Source: Cytophagales bacterium
GTDB lineage: Bacteria; Bacteroidota; Bacteroidia; Cytophagales; Cyclobacteriaceae
Assembly: GCA_016124425.1 (NCBI GenBank)
Contig: WGNT01000123.1
Coordinates: 1-55,454 of the forward strand
Reading direction: 5' to 3'
Length of the DNA stretch: 55,454 bases
The translations under genes and the position numbers were made by a program. This document shows positions 10,188 through 19,485 of this stretch, piece after piece. The notes beneath the pieces were generated by a model. That model ran no database searches. It was not told the DNA's origin and saw only the letters and a list, made by a program, of their open reading frames with translations. Within the stretch, counting starts at the first letter, position 1. Each line of letters opens with the position of its first letter.

Positions 10188-11240
10188 TTAATGCTGCCAA
10201 TCAAAGCCGTCGATATTTTCCAAACAAGCCTTCAATAATTCAATGCTTGCGGCTATATCGGCTTTGTGCGCCATCTCTATGACTTGATGCAGGTGACGGG
10301 TTGGGATGGAGATCGCCCCGGCAATTGACCCTTGTTTTCCGTTACGCTGAACTCCGGCGGTATCTGTTCCGCCTGCAGTCAAAATTTCGGGCTGCCATGA
10401 GATCCCCTTTGCTTTTGCGGTCTCCTTCATAAAGGCGACCATCCGGTAGTCACATATGGTCGAGGCATCCATAATCTTTATGGCAGTGCCTTTGCCAAGT
10501 TCGGTAATCCGTTCATGGGCAGCGGCACCGGGGACATCATAAGCGATGGTTGTGTCCAACGCGATGCCAAAATCGGGATTGATAAAATGCGCGGACACAT
10601 TGGCTCCGCGAAGGCCTACTTCCTCTTGCACGGTAAACGTCGCATAAACATCATAGGCCGGTTCTTCCAACATCTTTAGGGTTTCCAATAAGATGAAAAC
10701 CGCCACACGGTTATCTATGGACTTACAATTGACGCAGTCTCCCATTTCGATTAATTCCCGTTCTCTCGTTATCGGATCACCTATTTCGATATACTTTTCT
10801 ACCTCAGATTTTGTCATTCCGAGATCGATAAAAAAATCGGCCACTTTAGGTGTCTTCTGCTTCTCCTCCGGTGTCATGACATGTATGGGCTTGCTTCCCA
10901 TCACGCCTACCAAATCTTTTTTGCCATGTACAATGACCCTTTGCGCCGTAAGTGTCTTTGGGTCAAATCCGCCGAGGGTATGAAAACGCAAAAAACCCCC
11001 GTCATCAATGTGGGTTACGATAAACCCTATTTCATCCATGTGGGCGGCCACCATCACGCGTTTATTTTCGGGGTTTCGTTTTCCCCGCTTTACAGCAATG
11101 ACGTTACCCATATTGTCTACCTCCACCGTATCAACAAGCGGAGTCACTTTCTTCAAGATAAACTCTCTCACCTGCTTCTCGAAACCGGGTGCACCAGGTA
11201 TGTTGCAAACCGTCTTTAGCAATGAAACATCTATACTCAT
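10188..11240 (-). CDS. M42 family metallopeptidase (glutamyl aminopeptidase/FrvX-like)
   Basis: A cytoplasmic dinuclear-metal aminopeptidase of the M42 (TET peptidase) family that trims peptides. Visible motifs are VMVAAHMDEIGFIV (first metal His/Asp), SIDNRVAVFILLE (bridging Asp), TVQEEVGLRGA (catalytic Glu pair), ALDTTIAYDVPG, and GGTDTAGVQ...IPTRHLHQVIEMAH near the C-terminus with the last His ligand. The length is normal. The frame can start at a TTG at 11246, but I prefer the ATG at 11240 (MSIDVSLLKTVC). It stands alone on the minus strand. Confidence 0.94.
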   Translation of the reverse strand: MSIDVSLLKTVCNIPGAPGFEKQVREFILKKVTPLVDTVEVDNMGNVIAVKRGKRNPENKRVMVAAHMDEIGFIVTHIDDGGFLRFHTLGGFDPKTLTAQRVIVHGKKDLVGVMGSKPIHVMTPEEKQKTPKVADFFIDLGMTKSEVEKYIEIGDPITRERELIEMGDCVNCKSIDNRVAVFILLETLKMLEEPAYDVYATFTVQEEVGLRGANVSAHFINPDFGIALDTTIAYDVPGAAAHERITELGKGTAIKIMDASTICDYRMVAFMKETAKAKGISWQPEILTAGGTDTAGVQRNGKQGSIAGAISIPTRHLHQVIEMAHKADIAASIELLKACLENIDGFDWQH

Positions 11241-11334
11241 ATACAAGGTCGTTATTTAAAAGATTCTAGTGTTTTAGACAAACAAAAGGAAGCCATTAAG
11301 ACTTTAAAAAAACATACACGAAAAAGACTGTCTA

Positions 11335-13215
11335 TTAGTAGGCGCGCACTCCTTTACCTTCCATGTAGTTCGCAAACGCCCTGTTCACAACACGCATCCC
11401 TCCCCTTGTTGGGAAATTCCCGGTGAAATACCAGTCTCCAAGATGTTCGGGACATGCCTGATTCAGGTTAGCTACCGTTTGGTATAAGACAGTTACTTTC
11501 GCATTGATGTGCTCCGAGGTGATTATTTCAGCGATCTTGTCCGAGATTTCTTGATCGGTAAATCCCCGATAGATTTCCTTCACGAAATTTTCATTCGCGT
11601 CCGGATAGGTAACACATTTTTCATACACCCGTTCCATCAGGTCAGACTGTCCCGTGTCTGATAGAAGGGCGGCCACCGCTCTAAACGCGATAAATTCCTT
11701 CATCTTAGACATGTCTATACCATAGCAATCCGGAAAGCGTATCTGGGGAGCAGAAGAAACGATGATGATGCGTTTAGGCTTCAATTTGTCCAGGGTCGTC
11801 AAAATGCTCTTTTCAAGCGTAGTTCCCCTGACGATGCTATCATCGATCACCACGATCGTATCGATCCCTGGACGAATGACTTCGTAGGTGGTATCGTAAA
11901 CATTCGATACCATAATATCCCTATCGCTGTCATTGGTGATGAAGGTCCTCAGCTTTACATCTTTACTAACCAATTTTTCCACCCTTGGCCTGAAACTCAA
12001 CAGCTCCTCCAAGTCTCCCAAATGCGGCTTGCCATCTATGAGAACTTCCCGTCTTCGCGCACTAAGGTAGTCTTCCAGACCTTCTATCATGCCATAGAAC
12101 GATGTCTCCGCCGTATTGGGAATGTATGAGAATACGGTGTTCTTAATATCAAAATCAATTGCCTTTAGAATTTGAGGCACCAATGCCCTACCCAAATTTT
12201 TTCTTTCACGATAGATATCCGGATCAGTACCGCGCGAAAAGTAGATACGTTCGAAGCTACAAGATTTTTTGGTCTTTGGTGCTATGATTTCATATTCCCC
12301 GTACGATCCGTCCTTGTTTATGACAAGTGCATGTCCGGGCTTGATTTCTTTTATTGCGCTGTATTCGATATCAAAGGCCGTTTTTATTGGCGGCTTTTCA
12401 GAGGCAACTACGACGATCTCATCATCTGCGTAGTAATACGCGGGGCGGATGCCAATTGGGTCACGAACCACGAAACTGGAACCGTTGCCAATGAGGCCTG
12501 CCATAGCATATCCCCCATCAAAATCCCTACAACTCCTCCTCAGTATCCGCGCCACATCCAGTTCCCGTTCGATGACTTCGGTGATTTCCTGATTACTTAT
12601 CCCTTTGTATTTATCGAATAAGCGCTGATTTTCCTCATCCAAAAAATGTCCGATCTTCTCCATGACCGTCACCGTATCTGTTTTCTCTTTTGGGTGCTGA
12701 CCAAGCTCCACCAGAATGTCAAAAAGTTCCTGCACATTTGTCATGTTAAAGTTTCCAGCCATGACCAGATTTCTACTCCTCCAGTTGTTTTGCTTCAGAA
12801 ACGGATGGCAGGTCTCTATGCTGTTTTCACCATGAGTCCCGTACCTAAGGTGCCCCAGCCAAACTTCCCCACTGAAGGCAACATGCTCCTTGATCCATTC
12901 TGCATCTAACAGATCTGCTTCTGTCCCTACCTTTCTGGCTTTCTTAAATTTCTTTGTGATTTTCTGAAAAATGCCAGTAACAGCCTCGGATTCTACGGAA
13001 CGGTAGCGGCTAATATAGCGTGTTCCCGGTGATGTGTTGATTTTAATGTTTGCTACTCCAGCACCGTCCTGTCCTCTGTTGATCTGCTTCTGCATGAGAA
13101 CATATAGCCTGTTTGCAGCATAGAGTGGGGTATTGTATTTATCAATGTAATATTGAAGGGGTTTTCTGAGCCTGATCATGGCTATACCGCACTCGTGTTT
13201 GATCTGATCACTCAT
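11335..13215 (-). CDS. Amidophosphoribosyltransferase, long Bacteroidota variant
   Basis: A class II glutamine amidotransferase fused to a phosphoribosyltransferase, as in PurF, which makes phosphoribosylamine from PRPP and glutamine. The nucleophile is probably Cys9 in HECGIAM, preceded by a short propeptide-like stretch. NRGQDGAGVA, VWLGHLRYGTHG and DFDGGYAMAGL mark the amidotransferase half. VVIDDSIVRGTT is the PRPP-binding loop. At 626 residues it is clearly longer than ordinary PurF (roughly 470-510), with extra sequence in both halves and a C-terminal tail. Bacteroidota often carry this long form beside a normal PurF. Whether it makes phosphoribosylamine here cannot be told. Confidence 0.88.
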   Translation of the reverse strand: MSDQIKHECGIAMIRLRKPLQYYIDKYNTPLYAANRLYVLMQKQINRGQDGAGVANIKINTSPGTRYISRYRSVESEAVTGIFQKITKKFKKARKVGTEADLLDAEWIKEHVAFSGEVWLGHLRYGTHGENSIETCHPFLKQNNWRSRNLVMAGNFNMTNVQELFDILVELGQHPKEKTDTVTVMEKIGHFLDEENQRLFDKYKGISNQEITEVIERELDVARILRRSCRDFDGGYAMAGLIGNGSSFVVRDPIGIRPAYYYADDEIVVVASEKPPIKTAFDIEYSAIKEIKPGHALVINKDGSYGEYEIIAPKTKKSCSFERIYFSRGTDPDIYRERKNLGRALVPQILKAIDFDIKNTVFSYIPNTAETSFYGMIEGLEDYLSARRREVLIDGKPHLGDLEELLSFRPRVEKLVSKDVKLRTFITNDSDRDIMVSNVYDTTYEVIRPGIDTIVVIDDSIVRGTTLEKSILTTLDKLKPKRIIIVSSAPQIRFPDCYGIDMSKMKEFIAFRAVAALLSDTGQSDLMERVYEKCVTYPDANENFVKEIYRGFTDQEISDKIAEIITSEHINAKVTVLYQTVANLNQACPEHLGDWYFTGNFPTRGGMRVVNRAFANYMEGKGVRAY

Positions 13216-13241
13216 AGCTTTGGCATGAAGTAAATATGGAA

Positions 13242-13249
13242 CAAAGGTA
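13242..13249 (-). promoter_or_regulatory. Candidate -7 element of the long purF-type gene
   Basis: Read on the minus strand the bases are TACCTTTG, a match to the Bacteroidota -7 consensus TAnnTTTG. It lies 26 bases upstream of the ATG at 13215. An inverted repeat AATTCT/AGAATT sits just upstream. No clear -33 TTG was found at the usual spacing. Confidence 0.45.
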
Positions 13250-13429
13250 ATTCTTTTTTTAGAATTAAATTCTAGCGAAGCAGTCTAAAGGTTAGCACAA
13301 AAATCAATCCCCCTTTTATTGGGCGACTAATTTTTTTAGACCAAGCTTGTTAAAAAACACTAAAGGACCCTCCTTCTGGCCAAATGCGAACAAGGCTTTC
13401 CACCTTGAATAGCGTACAAAAATACAAAT

Positions 13430-13455
13430 GCCCCTTGGTTCACGCACCAAGGGGC
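13430..13455. other. Strong hairpin upstream of the purF-type gene
   Basis: A 10-bp perfect stem (GCCCCTTGGT at 13430-13439, ACCAAGGGGC at 13446-13455) encloses a 6-base loop. On the minus strand it is followed by ATTTGTATTTTTG, which is only loosely U-rich. It could be a terminator for transcripts coming from the GH3 gene, or a leader structure for the downstream gene. No known riboswitch was recognised. Confidence 0.4.
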
Positions 13456-13529
13456 CATTGCTGCAAGCAAAGAGTGAAGATTTATTTACGAGCTGTAAAG
13501 ATAGGAAATAATTTAATTCCACGCATAAA

Positions 13530-13864
13530 ATTTCGGCTAAATCCGGGGGATAGGTGCCGATCAATAGTGAATGGGCTGAAGCCCATTCCTATTGAATGCA
13601 GAAAATAGTGTTTAGCTGATTGGATATTCAGAGGCCAAAATCTATCTTACTCAATTGCCTCCTGCTTCAGCTGGAGGCATAAAGATTCTAACAATCCCCT
13701 TTTTTGGCTTTAGCCAAATTCTGTCCCAGCTGACCAGTCCCTATAGAATTCCAGAACACCCATACAAACTGTCACATCAAAACAATTCTCCATTTTGGCT
13801 GAAGCCGGGGGATAGGTGCCCCTCAGCATTGAATGGGCTAAAGCCCCATTCCTGTTGGATTCAG
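13530..13864. repeat. Cluster of REP-like palindromic repeats
   Basis: Two 72-base units (13530-13601 and 13793-13864) are similar along their whole length, sharing CCGGGGGATAGGTGCC and a terminal TTC-TATTGAAT-like or TTCCTGTTGGAT stretch. Each contains a GAATGGGC...GCCCATTC stem; that of the first unit is perfect (13569-13588), and the second has a one-base bulge. Between them lie two further palindromes: TGCCTCC/GGAGGCA (13656-13679) and TTTGGCT/AGCCAAA (13703-13718). They resemble dispersed REP elements that are mobilised by TnpA-REP transposases. No such transposase lies in the window. Confidence 0.65.
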
Positions 13865-13873
13865 GGGTAAAAA

Positions 13874-13896
13874 GGAAAGCTCCAAAGAAGCTTTCC
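13874..13896 (-). terminator. Terminator of the GH3 gene
   Basis: Stem GGAAAGCT (13874-13881) pairs with AGCTTTCC (13889-13896) around a 7-base loop. On the minus strand it is followed directly by TTTTT. It lies about 50 bases past the stop of the GH3 gene, the expected place for an intrinsic terminator. Confidence 0.65.
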
Positions 13897-13946
13897 CTAA
13901 TACCATTGAAATCTGAGCCGGCGACGTGGTTGAGTTTGTTTTCAAC

Positions 13947-16019
13947 CTAATAACTCATCCCTTCTTTGTAATGAAACAGGGCATAGCCTTCTCCCTCCAT
14001 GTACCCTGGAACATCTTCTAAATTATTTTCTACAGCTTCATCAGAAATTGGCGTAGAAAAAGGCATTTTTCCCTGCGGATTAAATTTCCCCGTAAGCACA
14101 TCTAGCAAGGCCTCAGGTGTGGTACCAAAAGTTGCAAGAACAGCTTGTACGTTACCTTTGTCCTCATCGTTATAAATCTCATTAATTACCCAAGGGTTAG
14201 AGTAATCCACCACTAAAATGGTAGGCGTATTGGCGGATATTTCGTTTATAGGGTCTATGTTAATTGTTGCCTTTGACAGCGAGATGGATATAGGTGCACC
14301 GTCAGAGTTGAAGAGAGAGGTTGAAGGTATCACCCACTGTATGGCAAGGTCAGCTTCTGAGACAGAGGACACAAATTCCAAGTCATAATTTGCATCATTT
14401 TCCAATAAAACCTTTCGCTGATTACCCTCTTCACCGCGACCAGGTGCTTTGAAAGTCTCAAAATATATTTTTGCGTTTGGCTTTAGCGGAAGCGCACTGT
14501 TTTCATTGCGGAGTAGGACGATGGATTTCCTCAATGCCAAACCTGCCTTTTCCTTATAGGATTCCCCTCCCACTATATTTTCCGCCGCATCCGGATCAAC
14601 ATAGGGATTTTCGAACAGGCCAAGATCAAACTTTTCCTTTAACAGAAGTAATACCGAATTATCAATGTATTCCATTCCGACCATTCCGGAGGTAACAACT
14701 TCTATCAATGCTGCCGGATCAGAAACTCCCGAAATGATATTTGACCCAGCCTCAATGGCTTTCTTGTACCTTTCGGATAACGTAAGGTCCTCTACGCCCC
14801 ATACCATACGGGTCAATGGGCCGGTATCTGTATTTATTATCCCTTTAAATCCCAGTTCTCCCCGTAACAATTCTGTCAATGCGCCTTTATTATAAGCATA
14901 CCCGACTTCCTCAAATTCCGTCCCTACCGGCATGGAGTAGTAGGGCATAATGGCAGAGGCACCTGCATCAATCGCAGCACGGAAAGGCAATAAATTTTCA
15001 TAGAATCTTCCTCCAGGGAACACCTGCTCTTTACCCCAGTCAAAATGGGAATCCTGACCGCCTTTACCAGACCCACCGCCTGGAAAGTGCTTCATCGTCA
15101 ATGCAATCGATTCCGGTCCCAGCTTTTCGCCCTGAAAACCCAACACAATTTCCTTTATAATCTCCGCAACCCACTCCGGATCTTCGCCAAAGGTCCCATT
15201 TACCCGGGACCATCGGGGTTCAGTTGCAAGGTCCGCCATGTACATATACCCTTTTCTGATGCCTGCCGCATGCCATTCCTGACGGGAAAAATCGGCAAAA
15301 TCCCTTATCAACGAAAGGTCTCTAGTAGCAGACAACCCTAACTCACCTGGCCAAGCCGTAAATACAGTGGCGTCGAGGGATGTTCCTATAGAGGCATTGG
15401 AGGTGATGTGATTTCGGGGGTTAGATGTGATAATTGCAGGAATTCCCAACGAATCACTTTCACATAGTTCTTGGAGTTTATTATTCCATTCGGCAATTAT
15501 CCGCGCACTTTCATTGGATCTGAGTATAAAATGCCTATTGTGAAACTCCTTCACAAGTTTGGTAGAACTTGTAACGGTATTCATGCCGCCAATAAAATTG
15601 GGCCGGTTTGCCTGTTCTGACCGCTCTTGGGGAACCTGTCCTTCTTCCAGATCGCTTGCGGAGTACGTTCCTCCCGAAGCTTGGGCTTTTCTGGTGCCTA
15701 GCATACTCAGTGAGTTGATCATCATAAATCCGGCCTTCTGATCCAGCGACATCTTGGAAAGAAGATCGGCACTGCGCTCGTCCGTACCGAGTCGCCAGTC
15801 TTCATAAGGATCCAATTGACCGTTTTTATTTAGGTCTTTAAATTGCAACCCGTCAACCTCGATAATGGATAGTGATCGATAACCCAGTTCAGGCTGTTGG
15901 TAATGGGGTTTTTCTTGACAGGAATAGAGCAACAACCCTACTAAAGTTAGGCTAATTACTCCCGCGGTTATAATACGGGATATTCGTCGTAAGTGAATTG
16001 AATGAAGAAGTGATTTCAT
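13947..16019 (-). CDS. Glycoside hydrolase family 3 lipoprotein (beta-glucosidase-like)
   Basis: A secreted GH3 enzyme expected to cleave beta-glucosidic or related bonds at the cell surface or in the periplasm. The N-terminal hydrophobic stretch ends in a lipobox-like LYSC, so Cys34 is probably lipidated. An EF-hand/dockerin-like DLNKNGQLDPYEDW follows. GH3 landmarks are EPRWSRVNGTFGEDP, MKHFPGGGSGKGGQDSH and, near residue 395, GFKGIINTDTGP, whose Asp fits the nucleophile position. A C-terminal GH3 domain follows. At 690 residues the length fits. The substrate is unknown. It has its own terminator and is divergent from nothing nearby. Confidence 0.9.
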   Translation of the reverse strand: MKSLLHSIHLRRISRIITAGVISLTLVGLLLYSCQEKPHYQQPELGYRSLSIIEVDGLQFKDLNKNGQLDPYEDWRLGTDERSADLLSKMSLDQKAGFMMINSLSMLGTRKAQASGGTYSASDLEEGQVPQERSEQANRPNFIGGMNTVTSSTKLVKEFHNRHFILRSNESARIIAEWNNKLQELCESDSLGIPAIITSNPRNHITSNASIGTSLDATVFTAWPGELGLSATRDLSLIRDFADFSRQEWHAAGIRKGYMYMADLATEPRWSRVNGTFGEDPEWVAEIIKEIVLGFQGEKLGPESIALTMKHFPGGGSGKGGQDSHFDWGKEQVFPGGRFYENLLPFRAAIDAGASAIMPYYSMPVGTEFEEVGYAYNKGALTELLRGELGFKGIINTDTGPLTRMVWGVEDLTLSERYKKAIEAGSNIISGVSDPAALIEVVTSGMVGMEYIDNSVLLLLKEKFDLGLFENPYVDPDAAENIVGGESYKEKAGLALRKSIVLLRNENSALPLKPNAKIYFETFKAPGRGEEGNQRKVLLENDANYDLEFVSSVSEADLAIQWVIPSTSLFNSDGAPISISLSKATINIDPINEISANTPTILVVDYSNPWVINEIYNDEDKGNVQAVLATFGTTPEALLDVLTGKFNPQGKMPFSTPISDEAVENNLEDVPGYMEGEGYALFHYKEGMSY

Positions 16020-16163
16020 AAACTTAAGAATTATACTAAATAAGTGTCATCAAACAGCACATCGCCGGAAAACTTGATTTATCAGACAAGTACCCAATGT
16101 TCAAAAGTATGCTAGACAGCTATGCCAAACGTCCCAACCGATAAATTAGGACTAAATTTTTTT

Positions 16164-17258
16164 CTAGGACGTTCTTTTGTACTCGCTTGGCGTCAATCCC
16201 GTTTCTTCTTTAAAAATCCGGTTGAAGGCTGACTTGGAGTTAAATCCGCACTCAAACGCCACACCAAGAACTGAAAAATGCCCGTATGACGGGTTAATAA
16301 GCATAGCTTTAACTTCAGCAATGCGATATTCGTTTATTAGCTTGTAAAAATTTTTATGCTGACCGACATTGATTAGTTGGGATAGTTTATGCTTTGAAAT
16401 ACCAAGATCCGAAGCCATCATTTCTAAATTAAACTCCGGATTAAGGTATGGCTTCTTAGTTTTCAGGTAGTCGACAATTTCCTCGTTTAGGCCATTAACT
16501 TCTTCATGCGGAAGGGCGGGACGGGAGTTACCAGTTTCCGATCCAGTTTCTTCTCTGACCGGCAATTTTTTAGGCAAGGGTCGGTAAATGGCCGATTGAT
16601 TTATCCCGAAAAACGTCATAATAAACACGAAAGCCGTAAGATTCAACGGGAGCATCGAAAAAGTTGTCCATTCAATCGCTAAGGCAATCTTCAGGAAGTA
16701 ACGCACAAAATCCGCCAAAAAGAAAAACAGAAAAAAAGACAGGACAAAAATAAGCCAGGTAAGTGAGTTGGTTCTCGTATAATTTGAGAAGTGCAAAGGA
16801 ATATTTCTTCTGTATTTTAAAATCCTCGTAAGGGTAAACATCCAATACGTCGAGAGGGTCACGAGCAATAGAAAATAATACACTTTATTGTACCTAAACA
16901 AGGGATCATCTGCGGGACTCAATATCGGCACAGCCACGACGGCGGAGCGGTGTAGGGAAATGATTACCAGTGGAACAAAATGAAGAAAGTCTCTTTTCGT
17001 TAATTGAAAGGTCTCTACTGTGAGGGAACTGACATAAAGGTACAACAAGGGTCCAAGCAAAAACAAAAGAGGGAATATGCCCGGCTTGAAATAGGCCACT
17101 ACTTCAAATGGAAGAAGAAATGATCCGAGGAAAACGGCAATGACGCCAAACCAGGCAGATAAAAACAAAAAACTGCTGTGCGTCGGCCGTTTGGTAAGAA
17201 AAATGGTCATCCCGAATACCGCCTGCACTACACCTATAATCGTAATTACCTCATTCAC
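16164..17258 (-). CDS. AraC-family transcriptional regulator with membrane sensor domain
   Basis: A 364-residue regulator. Seven hydrophobic segments fill residues 1 to about 230, and an AraC-type double helix-turn-helix fills about 260-364. The recognition part reads FECGFNSKSAFNRIFKEETGLTPSEYKR, a classic AraC C-terminus, preceded by ASDLGISKHKLSQLIN. Such membrane-bound AraC proteins are common in Bacteroidota, but their signals are mostly unknown. The start used here is a GTG. Its target is not shown by the sequence. The neighbouring GH3 gene is downstream in the same direction, 144 bases away, and is one candidate. Confidence 0.87.
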   Translation of the reverse strand: MNEVITIIGVVQAVFGMTIFLTKRPTHSSFLFLSAWFGVIAVFLGSFLLPFEVVAYFKPGIFPLLFLLGPLLYLYVSSLTVETFQLTKRDFLHFVPLVIISLHRSAVVAVPILSPADDPLFRYNKVYYFLLLVTLSTYWMFTLTRILKYRRNIPLHFSNYTRTNSLTWLIFVLSFFLFFFLADFVRYFLKIALAIEWTTFSMLPLNLTAFVFIMTFFGINQSAIYRPLPKKLPVREETGSETGNSRPALPHEEVNGLNEEIVDYLKTKKPYLNPEFNLEMMASDLGISKHKLSQLINVGQHKNFYKLINEYRIAEVKAMLINPSYGHFSVLGVAFECGFNSKSAFNRIFKEETGLTPSEYKRTS

Positions 17259-17322
17259 GTTCCCAGCTCTTTTTGGATGATCTAATAAGAGGTATGATTA
17301 GGTGCATAGACATCCTTTCTTA

Positions 17323-17970
17323 CTATTCGGTTACTTCTGCCTCTTCTACAAATACATCCGCCGTTATTTTTTCAAAAAGAAAATAAATGGCGAAATAGGT
17401 CACCGGCATGGTAACTGCCAACCCTACCATAAAAACCAAGGCACCGACCAGATTCAATAGAACAGCGAAAACTCCAAAAAGAAAAAATTTGAACCACTGA
17501 ACCTGCACCAATTTCCTACTGTATTCCAAAGCATTCCAAAAATCAAACCCTCCAAATAGCACCATCAGCTTTGAGAACATATAGGCTACCAACAAATATA
17601 TTCCAGGTATAATCAATAGTATCAGGCCTATCGCCGTCAGCACCTGACCGATTACAGTTACTAAGACAATTGGAAGGTAGTATTCAAAACCCCTAAAATA
17701 ATCCGGGTATATAAGGGTGTCTCCTTGAGAGATTTTATTTGCTGCCAGAAAATACCCCGCAGAAAGCGGACCAGCAAGAAAGATCCCAAAAAGAACCGCG
17801 TAATCCGGAAGATAAAGGACAAACATCAACTGAATTGAAATGATGAAAAAGGTGTATCCTGCTGAAAAAGCGGGGAACTTTTTGAACATCAACCAGCCCT
17901 GTTCGAACGCTTCGCGAATATCGAAATCGTACCCTTTTGTGATTAATGCATCTAACTTCCGATTGTTCAT
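17323..17970 (-). CDS. Polytopic membrane protein (DUF975/YciC-like)
   Basis: A 215-residue inner-membrane protein with a soluble N-terminal 30 residues followed by about five to six hydrophobic helices. FDIREAFEQGWLMFKKFPAFSAGYTFF and the glycine/proline segment LLIIPGIYLLVAYMFSKLMVLF, with W..ALEYSRKLV after it, resemble the DUF975/YciC/GPDPase-membrane-domain group. No catalytic motif is visible. It begins 26 bases after the cystathionine beta-synthase gene on the same strand and is probably co-transcribed. The function is unknown. Confidence 0.65.
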   Translation of the reverse strand: MNNRKLDALITKGYDFDIREAFEQGWLMFKKFPAFSAGYTFFIISIQLMFVLYLPDYAVLFGIFLAGPLSAGYFLAANKISQGDTLIYPDYFRGFEYYLPIVLVTVIGQVLTAIGLILLIIPGIYLLVAYMFSKLMVLFGGFDFWNALEYSRKLVQVQWFKFFLFGVFAVLLNLVGALVFMVGLAVTMPVTYFAIYFLFEKITADVFVEEAEVTE

Positions 17971-17996
17971 TTTACTTGCGGCTATTGAATAATACC

Positions 17997-19364
17997 CTAG
18001 CCAGTGATGGCGGCAAGGATATCGTGCTTTGTTATAATGTGAATTTGGTGGGCGTCGTCCCTTACTAGTACGGCTTTCTCCTTCTCTACCATACTTGACA
18101 ACACATCCAACGTACTGTCCAGCGCGACAAACTTCATAGAGTCTTCCATCACCTCAGATACAGTAGCATCTTTTAGGCTAGGGTTTTGAATGATTTTATG
18201 TAGCAGCTTGGTATCGGTGATGCTGCCAACAACATTTCCGTCTTCCACCACGGGGATTTGCGACACACTACTTTCGTTCATTATGGAGATGGCCTCTTTT
18301 ACCAAGGTATCTCTATATACAACCAAAAGATTATAGGCTGTTGGCCGAGCGGTAATGATATTTCTTGCCGTGGTATAGGTTTTATCTTCCAAGAATCCAT
18401 GGTTTCGCATCCAGTCATCATTGTAAATTTTACCCAAGTACCGCGTTCCATGGTCGGGGAGCAGAATAACCATCTGATCTCCTTCCTTCAGAAACTCTCG
18501 TGCATACTCCAGGGCTCCGTGTACCGCGGATCCACATGACCACCCAACAAAAAGCCCTTCCTCCCGGGAAAGCTTTCGGGTCATCACTGCAGCATCTTTA
18601 TCAGTCACTTTGATGAAGTGATCGATCATGTCAAAATCTACGTTCTTTGGAAGAATATCCTCCCCTATTCCCTCAGTCAGGTAGGGATAGATTTCATTTT
18701 CATCGAAGATACCCGTTTCCTTATATTTTTTGAACACGGATCCATACGTATCTATGCCTACGGAGACAATTGATTTGTTCTGTTCTTTTAGGAACTTGGA
18801 TGTACCTGACATGGACCCGCCTGTGCCTACTCCTGCGGCAAAATGAGTGACTTTGCCATCCGTATCACGCCAGATTTCGGGGCCAGTAGTTTCATAGTGT
18901 GCCTTCCAGTTGGAGAGATTGTCGTATTGGTTGGGATAAAACGAATTCGGAATGTCTTTGTTAAGCTTTTTGGCAACAGAGTAATAGGAACGCGGATCTT
19001 CCGGCGATACGTTGGTAGGACAGACAACTACCTCGGCTCCCACTGCTCTTAAAATATCGATTTTCTCCTTTGACTGTTTGTCAGCCATGGTAAAAATACA
19101 TGTATACCCTTTGGCGATGGCGGCGAGAGCAAGACCCATGCCCGTATTACCGCTTGTCCCCTCTATGATGGTACCACCCGGCTTGAGCAATCCGGCCTTT
19201 TCGGCATCCTCCACCATTTTGATGGCCATGCGGTCCTTCATGGAATTACCTGGATTAAAATATTCTACCTTTACCAGAATCTCTCCTTTTATTCCGGCAT
19301 TTAGTTTGTTCAGACGGACTAGTGGCGTATTGCCTATGGTATCTATTATGCTGTTATATATCAT
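17997..19364 (-). CDS. Pyridoxal-phosphate-dependent cystathionine beta-synthase
   Basis: The enzyme condenses serine and homocysteine (or related substrates) in transsulfuration. The 455 residues comprise a fold-type II PLP domain (1 to about 325) and a C-terminal pair of CBS domains (about 335-455). The PLP lysine lies in NPGNSMKDRMA, the phosphate-binding loop is EGTSGNTGMGLA, and AAGVGTGGSMSGTSKFLKE is the glycine-rich loop. The CBS pair suggests control by a nucleotide ligand, as known in the human enzyme. A cysteine-synthase role is an alternative, but the CBS pair favours cystathionine beta-synthase. Confidence 0.92.
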   Translation of the reverse strand: MIYNSIIDTIGNTPLVRLNKLNAGIKGEILVKVEYFNPGNSMKDRMAIKMVEDAEKAGLLKPGGTIIEGTSGNTGMGLALAAIAKGYTCIFTMADKQSKEKIDILRAVGAEVVVCPTNVSPEDPRSYYSVAKKLNKDIPNSFYPNQYDNLSNWKAHYETTGPEIWRDTDGKVTHFAAGVGTGGSMSGTSKFLKEQNKSIVSVGIDTYGSVFKKYKETGIFDENEIYPYLTEGIGEDILPKNVDFDMIDHFIKVTDKDAAVMTRKLSREEGLFVGWSCGSAVHGALEYAREFLKEGDQMVILLPDHGTRYLGKIYNDDWMRNHGFLEDKTYTTARNIITARPTAYNLLVVYRDTLVKEAISIMNESSVSQIPVVEDGNVVGSITDTKLLHKIIQNPSLKDATVSEVMEDSMKFVALDSTLDVLSSMVEKEKAVLVRDDAHQIHIITKHDILAAITG

Positions 19365-19485
19365 TTCTCTTTTTGTATAAAATTCCGACTACTATCTAAC
19401 AAATTACGTGCATATATCGCCGTATGTTTGAAGACGTGTCAAAAGCCGGACCAGGAACCTCATACTATGAGCCATTTCCGTCAGC

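Noticed and set aside
12172..12621. Plus-strand frame of 149 codons opposite the PurF-type gene
   Set aside because: It is a shadow of a well-supported gene, with a low-complexity mix of aromatic residues and no motif.
13316..13564. Minus-strand frame of 82 codons upstream of the PurF-type gene
   Set aside because: It runs through the 10-bp hairpin and the first REP unit. No protein pattern was seen.
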